Positions 1 through 10,909 are shown, numbered from the stretch's first letter. The stretch is 64,000 nt of DNA from Onchidella celtica (GCA_963931925.1 OZ007581.1:13870322-13934321), one strand, 5' to 3'. Made by a program: numbers and translations. Notes: a model not told the origin generated them from the sequence alone.

Positions 1-613
1 CCGTTTGTAAGCTCGTACGCCACGTGGAAATGCACAAACCGGTATTGTTTACCACAGCGGCCTACTTTCCGCTCCATGCTAACAAATGGTTCGCAGAGCC
101 TCCCGTGTCTCGCAGTGCAAATCGACCAATAGTGAAGCCTCTCTATACATCTATACTCTCTGTCTAAACTCAAAAACAAGAGGGGGACCACTGTATCACC
201 ACCACCAGCCCAGAGACAGACTGCGTGTGAGTCTGCCGGCCTCACCGCCCTCAACAGCCTACAGTCTAAGGCCTAAGAGCTTACAAACGGCTCTTACTAG
301 TTTCAGTCAGCCCAAAAATACGAACAAACCACAGTAAACAGATATGCACACTATCTTTGGTGAAGAAGGCCTCTTTCAATTCTTCAATTTCTTGTTTACC
401 GCAGCGACCTACTTTCTGCTCCATGTTAACAGTGGTTTCGCAGAGCCTCGAGGCCGTGTCTCGCAGTGCAAATCGACCAATAGTGAAACCTCTCTATATA
501 TCTATACTCTCTGTCCAAACTCAAAAACAAGAGGGGGACCACTGTATCACCAGCCCAGAGACAGACTGCGTGTGAGTCTGCCAGCCTCACCGCCCTCAAG
601 AGCCTACAGACTC
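1..613. repeat. Tandem duplication carrying partial copies of a TIR MITE family
   Basis: Two blocks about 351 bp apart share the same series of motifs: a MITE right end finishing at 162 and again at 513, then a segment containing ACAAGAGGGGGACCACTGTA (about 163-275 and 514-610). The MITE end (CTATACATCTATACTCTCTG) belongs to the family seen complete at 3061-3400 and 46445-46730. The first copy is cut by the window edge. Short open frames here are repeat sequence and not genes. Confidence 0.7.
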
Positions 614-945
614 ACTCACGGAACAGCCCTCGACTCGTGTCCTCAGCACGGCTGACGTGCCCGCTCACAATAGGACGTCATTTCACGCCACGTCTCGTCT
701 TACCTTCGTGTCGAGTCAAAACTTTTCATCTCCAACCACAGGGACAGCCAAAGTGTCCCGGCTCCAAATAACGTCTACGTGTGTGCCTGAATGTGTGTAC
801 GTACATCTGTTTGTCTATGGTTTCAAATTAACATTTAACGATTTTTTAAATTATTTTTTTTTTTGCTTTGTTTCGCTTGTTTATTTTTGTGGTATGCACT
901 ATTATCAGCGTTACTACGAGTACTCTTGTATGTGTGTGTAGCCGT
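614..945. other. Non-coding stretch, nothing recognised
   Basis: AT-rich DNA with T runs near 850-865. No splice-bounded open frame, RNA gene or repeat end was recognised here. Confidence 0.4.
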
Positions 946-1168
946 GCGTTTGAGGTTGGGTTTAACGGCGCATCGGCGGGATAACGACCACTTTGCATCT
1001 CCAACACACACACACCCTCTCTCCCTCGCTGCCCCCCCCCCCGGGCAAAACTGGCTTTTCCTTATCTTGCTTTGGTTCGTTTTCAGCTTTCAGATTCTTA
1101 TAACTAAGATCGAAACTAATAAAAATGAAATTAAAAGTCTAACGGGCGTTAGGCCGGTACTGTAAAGT
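946..1168 (+). repeat. SINE-like dispersed repeat, copy 1
   Basis: It starts TTGGGTTTAACGGCGCATCG and ends near GTTAGGCCGGTACTGTAAAG. Related copies lie at 2503-2645 and 10541-10712 in the same orientation, and a short piece with GGCGCGTC is at about 53088-53117. The copies share the head, a middle section around the words CTTTGGGC and CAGCC, and in two cases the tail around GGCC(G/C)GTACTGTAA. No pol III boxes or terminal repeats were seen, so the class is unknown. Confidence 0.55.
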
Positions 1169-1976
1169 AACGTCTGTTTGTAATATGAATTTTGTAAATA
1201 TGATTTTAAAAATATATGTTAATTAATTTTTTAAGATTTCGGCCTCCTCCAGGAATGACATGATATGGTGCAGGTCTACGTCAGAAAATAGTTCACTGAT
1301 GGATCCGCAGGCATGATGACTGCCTTCTTCGGATATGGACAAAATCCACACATTCTGTTCAAATGTGGTTGACAGTTAGCTGGCTATACATTCTGGTGGA
1401 TCTTCCCTCCCTCTCCTCCCCCCCCCCCAAAACCTCACCCCCAAGATAAAAAAAAGCTGTGACCCATCTGGGTATGGCCCAGACGGCGTCTACTAAGAAC
1501 AAGTTCATCTCTCCGGTTTTGTTGAGAGGCATGAGTCCATCTGTCCACGTTCATCTTGGACAGAGCCTAGTTTGATTTACATACTTCGTGTTTGCATTTA
1601 TATGACCAATTCTTTTAAAATGGGTCATATAAATGCAAAACTGGAGGGTGTAAATCAGAACTAATGACTTGTTGATAAACTAGAAAATTTATCAAAATTA
1701 GAACATCTGGCAACAGACGACGTGTTTCAGAATTATGGAATACTGGCCGCCAGGAGGTTGGGGGGGGGGGGGGGGAGAAGGGTTGTGTGTGGAAAATTAA
1801 CCGTTTGTCTACTGGCACTGTGAAAGCTACATTTTCTTAATTATCCAGTTTCTACTGAGATCCGCTTATTTCAGTTTATTTTCAATGGCAAATATGAATC
1901 TAAATTAGGATGTTAATCTGCAATTAAAGGCTAATCATGGAGAGGCAAAACCTGAAACTGATGGTTAACAGTAATT
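1169..1976. other. Intergenic DNA with an inverted repeat at 1591-1639
   Basis: The main structure is a perfect 17-bp inverted repeat, TTTGCATTTATATGACC at 1591-1607 and its reverse complement at 1623-1639, with a 15-nt spacer. A C run and a G run near 1420 and 1760 are simple sequence. No gene was seen. Confidence 0.6.
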
Positions 1977-2217
1977 CAGGGTTCATACAAAGTCTTAAAA
2001 ACTAATTTTGCTGACTTTTTAGGGACTTCCTAAGGACTCACAGTAAACAAATTAAGGACCTGTGTGCCTGTGACCAAGAAATATTACAACTGAAACAAAA
2101 ATTTTAAGGACTTTGGCATCATTTTCAGAATTAATTTTAATGACTTTTTGAGTACTTATTTTTTCTTTTATGAAAATTAAGGACTTTAAGGACTTTTAAG
2201 GACCTGTGTGAACCCTG
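1977..2217. mobile_element. hAT-like MITE (CAGGGTTC ends)
   Basis: The 241-bp element begins CAGGGTTCATACAAAGTCTT and ends with a segment whose reverse complement begins CAGGGTTCACACAGGTCC. Inside both ends the words AAGGACTT and TTAAGGACC recur. CAGGG termini are typical of hAT elements. No clear 8-bp target duplication is visible in the flanks, so the assignment rests on the ends alone. It has no coding capacity. Confidence 0.65.
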
Positions 2218-2502
2218 AATGCTGTTTCAGTATTGAAAGTGTTAAAGGAGGTGGGAGTTCAGGAGACAATAACGATGATGAAAAGAGCCGAATGTTCCCG
2301 AAAACAGTCTCTCTGAACGGTTATTTGACACCTCGTCATTTCTGCCCCGGACATCATTAGCGCCGAGTTTCTGGATACTCTTTTAGTATCCTTTCCTTAC
2401 TGCTGCAGTTTTTTGGTCACCCTGAGGGATCACTGCATGGCACAGGGGGAAGGGGTGTAATGAGGGGGTAGGTGAGGAGTGGGAAGAAGCAAATATAATG
2501 TT

Positions 2503-2645
2503 TGAGTTTAAGTTTGGGTTTAACGGCGCGTCGGCACGACAACATCCACAATGCGCCATCCACGGTCTTTTCGTTATCTCGCTTTGGGCTAACTCTCAGC
2601 CCTCGATCAAATGCCTAGAAGTAAGTACAGGTAAAATTAAATATC
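2503..2645 (+). repeat. SINE-like dispersed repeat, copy 2
   Basis: It opens AGTTTGGGTTTAACGGCGCG and follows the same path as the copy at 946-1168, including the CTTTGGGCTAACTCTCAGCC section. An open frame of about 64 codons across it is repeat sequence. Confidence 0.5.
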
Positions 2646-3053
2646 GTCATGGTGCTGACCTTTTTCGTCTAAGTCATTTTTTGCACTTCTGAGAAAATCG
2701 CCAAAAAAATTATTTAAATTCTTTTGCAATGCAGTCAGACTTGGGCTAAAGTGACTCTAGGTAAAAGTGGCCATCATCCACGTTGGCTGAAACAACCCCA
2801 GAACAAAATGATCTATGTCAAGGAATGAGTTAGGCTTAGGCCATTATACCGAAAGTTTTATTCCCAGGATAATGGCTTGGCACTTTTGAATTATTTTTAC
2901 ATTGATTATAGATGCACCATGCACCATTATAGATGCCTAAGTCTGACTTAGGCCAAAAGGTTAGCACCATGCATGGCGATATCCAACGGGAAAGGGTAAG
3001 TTAGTTTGAGAGAAGCTACGGACTGCTAGTAAATAATTTATAAGGACTGCTCC
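2646..3053. other. Non-coding stretch with short internal repeats
   Basis: The words TTGGGCTAA, CTTAGGCC and GACTTAGGCC recur, and TATAGATGC and GCACCATGCA occur in near-tandem at 2905-2975. No coding signal or element end was defined. Confidence 0.35.
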
Positions 3054-3060
3054 CTTGTAC

Positions 3061-3400
3061 CAGAGAGTATAGATGTATAGAGAGGGTTCACTTCCGCCAA
3101 ATCGCGAAACTAGGTCGCTGCGGTAAACAAGAAATTGAAGAATTGAAAGAGGCCGTCTTCACCAAAGATAGTGTGCATATATCTGTTTACTGTGGTCTAT
3201 CCATATTTTTGGGCTGACTGAAACTATTTAGAGCCGTTTGTAAGTTCTCACGCCCCGTGGAAATGCACAATCCGGTTTTGTTTACCGCAGCGACCTACTT
3301 TCCGCTCCATGCTAACAATGGTTTCGCGGCGCCTTCCGTGTCTAGCAGTGCAAATCGACCAATAATATTGTGAACCCTCTCTATACATCTATACTCTCTG
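3061..3400. mobile_element. Complete TIR MITE with 7-bp target duplication
   Basis: The 340-bp element starts CAGAGAGTATAGATGTATAG and ends with its near-exact reverse complement; about 30 bp of each end pair. Inside, GGTCGCTGCGGTAAACAA on the left pairs with TTGTTTACCGCAGCGACC on the right, giving a long interrupted inverted repeat. CTTGTAC directly precedes it (3054-3060) and follows it (3401-3407). A related copy at 46445-46730 has an 8-bp duplication. CA-start ends and a duplication of about 8 bp fit the hAT superfamily. It is non-autonomous. Confidence 0.85.
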
Positions 3401-3407
3401 CTTGTAC

Positions 3408-3986
3408 AAATCACAGTGATATACATGACAGTCAGCAAAATACACGTCACTTTTCAGTAGGGCATGCGCCAAATAATTATCTCGCCTTCGGCCGACAAAA
3501 TAAAAAGTTGACGCGCAATGAAAATGACGCTCGACAGACAAAAGGAAACGAAATAAGACAAACACACACGCTGGAAAAAAGATCCACATACAACGCTGTG
3601 TGAAATATAAAAATTAAAAACTCTCTCCCTCTCTCTCTTTCTCTGTCTGTCTGTCTCTCTCTCTCTCTCTCACACCATGACGATGTTTAATTGGGAGTCA
3701 TATTACCCACCAATGGGCAGACTTCTTCGGGCTTCAAACTAGCCCGGCCTACATAATTATCTCCCTTCCTCTCTCTTTCTCCCCCCACCCCCCAAATCCG
3801 CCCCACCCCGCCCACAAGCCCCCAAATGCCCAAAAAATTGATTTTCAGCAATTGGGCTGCCCCTTCTATCATTACGGAACCACCTTACCAAATACATTGA
3901 CAATCACATGTACATCAAATTTGAATGGCACCGGTTGAATAGAAAATCCCTTAACCCTTTCACTACTGAAACAACATTGCTATTAA
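3408..3986. other. Intergenic DNA with a CT-rich tract
   Basis: A (CT)n-rich stretch lies at 3620-3672 and a C-rich stretch at 3780-3830. Open frames across it show no domain. Confidence 0.35.
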
Positions 3987-4153
3987 CTCTTTACTGCTGC
4001 ATCAATTACAAGTTTGGTTTCTCCACTACTAGCTTTTAAATATAGATCAATAGCCTGATTAAGATTCATATTTATCTTTGAAAATAACTGGTGAATCTTA
4101 ATATAAACTGGACTTGGGAAAATCTAGCTTTCACGGCGTCAGCATTCAAAGAG
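3987..4153. mobile_element. TTAA-flanked MITE, possibly piggyBac-like
   Basis: The 167-bp element begins CTCTTTACTGCTGCATC and ends in the reverse complement of CTCTTTGAATGCTGACG, with TTAA on both sides (3983-3986 and 4154-4157). TTAA target duplications are characteristic of piggyBac elements and of some other families. Similar candidates lie at 39302-39637 and 52726-52969. Confidence 0.5.
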
Positions 4154-4634
4154 TTAAGCTTGCCTTTGTTTCTGTCCTTTGCTTTGTCGTGCTTGTTTTT
4201 TTTTCTTTCTAAGGATCAAAAACATGCGACAATATATTTGTAGGTTACTGGTAAGACCTGGGCAGACTTTGTTTTATTTTTTTCACATCATCAACCATAT
4301 AAATGGCAATTTATCAATCACTATTCTCACGATAAGGAAACATGGTATTTCAGGGTATTAAAATACAAAAATGCATATCTAAATAAATGAATGAACATAA
4401 TATATTAGTTTTATCTTTAATATCCATATCTGATCTATCTATTTGAAATATAGATATATAAATGTGAGGACTTGAAAAAAATAATAATAATATGGATACT
4501 CAATAACTGCAGCATTTACAGCTTTCACAATCGGCATGAACATTTCAAATTACTTGACGTTTTAACCAGTTTTTCATTGCCATGAGACTTGCAATCAAAC
4601 GGAAGAAGGAGATCGATTATTAAAATATGTCTAG

Positions 4635-4635
<1 letters not shown>
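4154..4635. other. AT-rich non-coding stretch
   Basis: AT-rich DNA with no open frame of interest, element end or RNA gene recognised. Confidence 0.35.
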
Positions 4636-4687
<52 letters not shown>

Positions 4688-4790
4688 CTCTCGCTCGCTT
4701 TCTCTGTGTGTGTATGGGGCTTAATTATTCTTAGAGAAATGAATAATTAAGCCCCATACACACACAGAGAAAGCGAGAGAGAGAGACTGT
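4636..4790. repeat. (CT)n tract followed by a perfect 35-bp palindrome
   Basis: A (CT)n run at about 4636-4690 leads into CGCTTTCTCTGTGTGTGTAT... at 4696-4730, which is repeated as its exact reverse complement at 4741-4775 around a 10-nt spacer (TTAGAGAAAT). The right arm continues into GA repeats that pair with the CT tract, so the whole hairpin is longer than 35 bp. Confidence 0.9.
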
Positions 4791-6920
4791 ACTAAACCGG
4801 GTCCCAACTTGGACTACGGAAAGACAGAAAGAAAGAAAGAAGAACATGCAGAAGAAAAAGATAGTCTGTTTTAAAAATGCACCAAACTTTTAGTCATATT
4901 ATGTCCAGCCTGCTGTTGAATCCCACATCTTGAAATCCGCCAACAGTATCATGTCACCTGACAAATCAAACAACGACTCTCTAATCCAAAGTTTCCCTTC
5001 ATAGTCCCAACTGCTCCAGGCTTACTTCACATAATCACCGCGAACTTCCGCACATAAAAATAAGAAACAACAACAACCAAAAAAAAACAACTGTTGACGC
5101 ACTGAAAACGATGACCCTCAAATGAGCGAATGCTGGCAACATAAAACCGTCCGAACAAACAAATTATACAAAAATTTCATGCACGGGAAAAGATCCAAAT
5201 GCATGACTGTATAATTGTCAGGAACATAAAAATTGAAAAAAACTCCGTAACTCCGGAATCCGCAATTTTTTGTTCTTTCAGACGGTAACAAAAAAAACCC
5301 TCTCGTTCTTTATCATGCACAATGGCTGTTAGTGCGGGCCCACAGTCTAATTACAAACCCAAATAATATAAAATCCGTTCACTGTTAAGCTATAGCTTTC
5401 TATGTAATACACGTACGGTCCCCTGATAACAGATTGTACAAAAATAGCTTGCCAAAACATCACAAAATAGAAATAGTTCACAAAAAGCCAATGTGATTAA
5501 ACCCTGTTTCTCAGTTTGTTTATTCCACACATTCAATCATTTGTTACTTCCTTCCTTCCGTTGACATTTCTAAACTTGAGTGGTTTGATGTCCAAGACCA
5601 TCAATAATTATGTCTCTCAAACCCAATATGCCTCTTGCTATGCGATTCAACTGCCAAAGGCAAGGGTGCACTTTTTTTTTTTTCTCGCAAATTCCGCACA
5701 ACAAATGAGTCTGGGCACGTAAAATAAAACCCAGGAAGACAAAAAAAAATATAAATAAATAATGCGGCAAAAACGTCCACATGTCATTACTAAAGCTGAA
5801 CCATAAAAGTTGAAGACTGTTTGTCGTAGCCTCAAATTTCAACCCAAAGCAAGTTTTTTACAGCGAGGGGCACCGAAAATAATATATTATAATAATGGTC
5901 TCGTCCGACGCTCAATGAGTGCATGTGAAACTGAGCCTATAAGAAAAAAATTGCACACCTAAGACCCGAAATGCACGAGAAAAAAAACAAACAAATATAA
6001 TTAGAGGCGATCTCAAAAGTTGAAAACATTTTTTATTGCTTTATCATTTTTCCAGCCAGCGCCTTCAAAAATGCCAGAAATTCCACCACCCCTTATAATT
6101 AAAGCCGGAGGGACTGATAGTAAATACTTTCCCCCGCATGACGCTCATTTTGATGCATGTGAAATAAAACCGATATAATAATTAAGATGCAGCCAAGTTC
6201 AGCCCCAAATTGAGACTAGGGTTGGGAAATAAAATTCAAAAAGAATATCGCGTTTCATTCCCTGGCGCTTTGAAGCAGCAAAACGATCCCGTGATGTCTT
6301 GGATAATGACAGCATTTGGACACAAAATGAGTGCGCTCACCTTCCCAGAAATATTTACGATGTCGTCAGACAAGCATAAATGTAGCATCATTTAACCATC
6401 CTCAATTTAATATAGTGTGTATTACGGGGCGACAGATTACATGTAGAATGTTGTTACAAGCACGTACGTCCCCGAAGTTGGTTTGGTGTTTTTTTTTGCG
6501 TGAGGGGTACGTATTTTAAAGCCTTTCGTGACTCCAGAGCTAGAGAGCTCCTCCCGAAATGCTCCAAACAACAGCCTTAATTAATTATTCTTTCAGATTT
6601 TCTTTTTGTTTTCCTCCTGTTTTGTTGGTTGAATGAGCAGGGTTAGGGATTCGGTAAGATTTTGGGTCGAGGATAAGGACGGATTTAGGGAAAGCTACGT
6701 ATACGTACGTGCCCCCAGTACCAAGCGCTTGGGGTGCGTACATAATTACCAATAACAACAGCCTCCCAGAAATGTTTACAACGGTGTCATACACAGACAT
6801 AAAAGAAGCATAATTTATCCACCCTCAATTTAATGAAGTGATTATTACGGCCGACATATCATTCTCAAACATCCCAACTCAATGACTACTTTAATATGGG
6901 ACATGTACCCTCGTGGGTAG
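4791..6920. other. Intergenic DNA, no gene recognised
   Basis: AT-rich DNA with A runs at 5290, 5667 and 5740. Two segments at about 6310-6420 and 6760-6850 share the words CCCAGAAAT, TTTAC and CCTCAATTTAAT in the same order, so they are probably copies of one dispersed repeat. None of the short open frames has splice-site support or a recognisable domain. Confidence 0.4.
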
Positions 6921-8091
6921 CATGACGTTTGGAGCACCAAAACTTTTAAAACATGACATTTGGAGCACTGCCTAAATCTACGTCAAATTGCAGTATGACA
7001 TTTGGAGCACTACCAAAAATTAATTAAATTTTCAGTATGACATTTGGCGCACCTATACCGCTGGTATTCGATTACATTTTCACAGACTCATATCAACATC
7101 AAGTCGCAAATCTATTGAAAACAATTTCTCTCTTTTACACTCAAAAAATTTAGTTCTGCTCATCATCATCAGCATCATCATGAATTAGGTGAAAAAAGAC
7201 TGGTCTATAAATAATGACGATGATGATGATGATGTTGTTTTTATTATTTTTTTAAAATTATTATTACAGGTATTATTATGTTATCATCATTATTAATATT
7301 ATTGGTGTTGTTGTCCTTGTCATGGCCACTGTTTGTGGCGTTTCTGGCGATTCTGATCTCTGTGTCCAATTCCCTCCACAAAACTGTCCTATTGTTTTTG
7401 TTGGATCCCACGAAGCTTACTCTTCCCTTAGGCCTTCGACAACAGTGTGAAGTCTCGTGTAGATTAGCTATTTTGTTCAACCAGTTATTAAAAAAATAAT
7501 AAACCCAAAAAAGAAAAAAAAAACCAATAAAAGAAACATTTTTAATGCGCGCCTCTTCACGAGACAGCCCCAAGCCTGTATAAACGCAGAGGGAAAATGT
7601 TTATTAAAAAAAAACAACAACATTTATTCAAAACGCGCACGGCTCTGAGATTTTAATGCAAAAAATGTGAAATATGAAACCGATCGTTGAATAAATATGG
7701 ACTATTTAACATGTTTCTTTGTTCAGTTATGCTTATAATAATCCATATTTGGGTTCTAATATATCCTGATATCCAAATAATATCAAAATAATTTTGTAAG
7801 TTTTAAAACGCTCCAACACAACACTTTGCCAACGTTAACTAGTCTCTATACATCTGGAATTGACTGACGGAGAGTGTATTAGGCCTATAAAGAAACTTTC
7901 TATCCCTGTGGTACCCACCGCAAGTTATTGCAAAATATTCGTACAGTAATCGATAGTCAACAGGTTGATAAAATCACAGCCCAAATGCGAGTGCTCCAAA
8001 TGTCACATGCCAGCTTTCTTTGAACTAACTTAGTGCTCCAAATATCACATGGCGGCTTTCTTTGATCTGCAGTAGTGCTCCAAATGTCACA
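6921..8091. mobile_element. Fold-back element with arrays of a 16-bp motif at both ends
   Basis: Four copies of TGACATTTGGAGCACT or close variants lie at about 6923, 6954, 6997 and 7038. Three copies of the reverse complement (AGTGCTCCAAATGTCA) lie at about 7990, 8031 and 8071. The copies are spaced 30-43 bp apart. Opposed arrays about 1.0 kb apart look like the ends of a fold-back or MULE-like DNA element, or like binding-site arrays for a transposase. The interior is AT-rich with CAT/GAT triplet runs at 7160-7235, and I saw no transposase in it. Confidence 0.55.
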
Positions 8092-8897
8092 CAACCCATT
8101 ACGTAGAACAGGAAACTGAAACTATCAGTTACTCATAGCGTCTTCTTATACTATAATGGATCTAGGCCCATAAATTTTAATGTGTTTAGCGCAAAGGCCC
8201 CCAAACCACACTGAAAAATTGAAAATTAGTACATAGGTCATAAGCTAGTTAGCGCGTGTACATATATTTATATGAAAAGAACCAAGCCAAGTAACTGTAA
8301 TGTAGCTGTTTGCTTTTTTTTAATGATTTGTTGTTGTTGTTGTTGTTGTTTTCTTTTGTTTTGTTTTTTAATGGCAAACACCAAAAGATACAAGTTTGAA
8401 TATTCCCTCAAAAAAACCCATTCCCCACCACTCCCCAACTCCCCCGTGAACTGAAAAAACACAATTGTGTGGAACTTGGCAGGCACAATCATGTTTTCGC
8501 TCTCTGTAGACTGAACTCTTTGTCCGGACAACAAACTTCCAGAATATCAGGAGTTTAGGCTAAAATCCATTACACCCGACACCGCCACGATACGGAAACG
8601 AAGTGCGTGTCCGTGTCGGTATTGGTGTCGAATGGGATTAAGAAAGTAAAATGTGCGTTGGCGCGATTTGTTTCGTCTCGGTGTCGGCTGGAATGGATTT
8701 TCAGCTTAAGAACCCAATGAAAAGTGTGCGGGTGGGAGGTTGGGGGCGAGGAAACATAGGTCAGCGCAGAGGTCAAGACGGAGCTGGGGTTGGAGTGAGC
8801 GAGAAACCTTACATTTGCCAGCCAATCTTATCACAAGTGTACTCCTTCTCGTTCTTTACACTGGTTCTCTCTCTATCTCTCGTTCTCAAGCTCTTGG
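8092..8897. other. Intergenic DNA with (GTT)n
   Basis: A (GTT)n run lies at 8327-8350. A short inverted pair around GTGTCGG/CCGACAC lies near 8578-8690. No gene was recognised. Confidence 0.35.
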
Positions 8898-8971
8898 CTC
8901 CCTCGGTACAATTTATTGTTGTAGGAGAGGGTGTCTCCCTCGGTACAATTTATTGTTGTAGGAGAGGGTGT
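8898..8971. repeat. Exact 37-bp tandem duplication
   Basis: CTCCCTCGGTACAATTTATT... at 8898-8934 is repeated without change at 8935-8971, so the duplication is recent. Confidence 0.9.
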
Positions 8972-9205
8972 TGGAAGATACTCTCTCACTCTCTTTCTGT
9001 CTCTCTCTCTCCCTCTCCCCTTGTCTCATCCCCCCTCTCTCTTTCTTTCTTTCTCTCTCTCTCCTCCTCTCCTCTGTGTGTGTGTGCCTCTCTCTCTCTC
9101 TCTTCCCTTCTCTTTTCCTCTCGTTCTTTCTTTCTCTCTGTTTCTTTCTCTCTGTTACTTTCTCTTTCTTTCTTTCTGTCTCTCTCTTTCCGTTCTAACT
9201 CCCAA
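8972..9205. repeat. Polypyrimidine (CT/CTTT) tract
   Basis: Imperfect CT, CTTT and CCTT repeats. Long Ser/Leu/Phe-rich frames on the plus strand and Arg/Glu-rich frames on the minus strand come from this simple sequence and are not genes. Confidence 0.85.
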
Positions 9206-9806
9206 TTTCTTAACATTCAGTCCCTAGCTTCCTAGCACGGCCTGACGATTTGATGATCATTTCTGCAGGTTATCTCAAACAACGCTTTTACACATTGAAT
9301 ATTTATTGATATATTGTCAGTCAAGACACATCCAAGACTGATTATTCAAATTACAAACGGACAGATGTGTAATTTACTTGAGATATCGCATGTGTTCAAA
9401 CAGATGGCCATTCTGGTGCCGGACACTAATGACAACACAATTCAACATCAGCAGTTCACCCGTGTACATATATTTTTTTTTTTAGACACCCTCTACATGA
9501 TAATGAAGGGGTGGGGGGCGGGCTTCATTTTTGAGACCTTGAAGCTCGAACTGTCGTGGGGCCCCTTCACAAAAGACAACAATAGAGCAACATCCAAAAT
9601 CCGCCCATGAAATGAAGTTTCTTCAGGGCCCCTCCGGTATTAAGGGTGCTGAAACTTAAGCTTCATTACTTTCATGGTAGATCCGCCACTGCATTAAGCA
9701 GTTCACTTGTGTATGAGATATGTATTTTTCAGACCCGTATCTGATAATACATTTGGCACTCATGATTCTTGGTTTATCAATTTGCTTAATTTTTCTCTCC
9801 CCCCAG
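9206..9806. other. Upstream region of the prepropeptide gene
   Basis: No gene was recognised. It ends in a pyrimidine-rich stretch and AG at 9805-9806, which looks like a splice acceptor, so at least one 5' non-coding exon probably lies further upstream. Confidence 0.45.
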
Positions 9807-9809
9807 ATC

Positions 9810-10909
9810 ATGCCGTCCCTGGCGACCTACTGTTTGCCTATGGCCCTCCTTGCCATTATCCACGTCGCTGCCCCTGCAGAAGACAACAGCCCCCTGACAG
9901 GACCATCCCCTCGACACACGCCCCTGGGCTTGTTACTCAGGAAAAGGTCGTTAGAGGCAGCCCTCAGAGCCCCGCCCAGTCCAGCCTTTTTTTCTGAATC
10001 AGTGGTAAGTTGTTTTCTTTCTGAATTGGTGGTAATTTTTTTTAAATCAGTGAAGTTTTTTTTCTGAATCAGTGGTAAGTTGTTTTTTTCTGAATTGGTG
10101 GTAATTTTTTTTTCTGAGTCGGTGGTAATTTTTTCTAAATCAGTGAAGTTTTTTTCCTGAATCAGTGGTAAGTTTTTACTTCTGACTCGGTGGTAATGTT
10201 TTTTTCTGAATCAGTGGTAAGTTTTTTCCTGAATCAATGGTAAGTTTTTTCCTGAATCAATGGTAAGTTTTTTCCTGAATCAGTGTTAAGTTTTTTTGTT
10301 TTTTTTAATCAGTGGTTAAATTTTTCCTGAATCAGTGGTAAGTGTGTTTTTTTTTCTGAATCTGAATCAGTGGTAACTTTTTTTTTTTCTGAACCAGTGC
10401 TAAGTTTTTTTTCCTGAATCAGTGGTAAGTTTTGTTTTTTCTGAATCTGAATCAGTGGTAGGTTTTTTCCTGAATCAGTGGTAGGTTTTTTCCTGAATCA
10501 GTGATAAGTTTTTTAACATTTCACAGCTGTGTCTTCTTTGAGTTTTGAGTTTAACTGCGGGTCGGCATGATAACAGCCACTTCGCGTCTTTCTTGGCTTT
10601 TTCATTATTTAACTTTGGGCAAGCTATCAGCCCTCAGATGCCTACAGGTAAGGTCAAATAAAAGTGAAGTTAAAAATCTAACAGGAAAAGGCCCGTACTG
10701 TAATGTTTTGTCTATATGAACCTTGTAAATAACTGTTTCTTCTCTCTCCCCCCCCCCACACACACACACAGATTGACTCTCCCAGCAAGCGTGACGAAGG
10801 TATTTGGATCTGGATGCCCGCCCACGGGTACATGGCCATCCCACGTGACGAGATCGCCGAGCAGCAGGAAGGGCAGAGAAGTCTGGGCAACCTCATGCGT
10901 TACGGCTAA
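9810..10909 (+). CDS. Secreted neuropeptide-like precursor, two coding exons (9810-10004, 10772-10909)
   Basis: The joined exons encode 110 residues. Residues 1-23 form a signal peptide (hydrophobic core around ALLAIIHVA, likely cut after AAPA). RKR at 44-46 and KR at 71-72 are prohormone-convertase sites. They release a 24-residue spacer and a 37-residue C-terminal peptide (73-109) that starts DEGIWIWMPAHGYM and ends SLGNLMRY. Gly110 just before the stop is the usual amide donor, so the predicted product is an RY-amide of NPY-like length. The peptide has no cysteine. The first exon begins after an acceptor at 9805-9806. The donor GTAAGT is at 10005 and the acceptor CACAG ends at 10771; the phase is 0, and the lengths (195 and 138 nt) give one open frame. 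AATAAA at 11363 is a possible poly(A) signal. The layout recalls the protostome NKY-type prohormones, but I place that only from memory. It could also be an unnamed family. Confidence 0.75.
10005..10515 (+). repeat. Intronic minisatellite made of copies of the exon-end and splice donor
   Basis: The exon ends TTTTTTTCTGAATCAGTG and is followed by GTAAGT. From there to about 10515 the intron holds about 20 degenerate copies, 20-35 bp each, of TTTTTCTGAATCAGTGGTAAGT. Roughly half keep a good donor (GTGGTAAGT); others drift to GTGGTAATT, GTGAAGTT or GTGGTAGGT. The array touches the real exon border, so it most likely grew by repeated duplication of that junction. Confidence 0.85.
10541..10712 (+). 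repeat. SINE-like dispersed repeat, copy 3, inside the prepropeptide intron
   Basis: It begins TTGAGTTTAACTGCGGGTCG and ends near AGGCCCGTACTGTAATG. It matches the copy at 946-1168 at both head and tail. Confidence 0.55.

Noticed and set aside
3370-3603. Overlapping frames on both strands
   Set aside because: The first begins within a MITE end, and neither has a domain or splice support.
8651-9235. Long Ser/Leu-rich and Arg/Glu-rich frames
   Set aside because: They follow the CT/GA simple sequence with no start, splice or domain support. The same applies to 52225-52561, 55551-56233 and 56974-57541.
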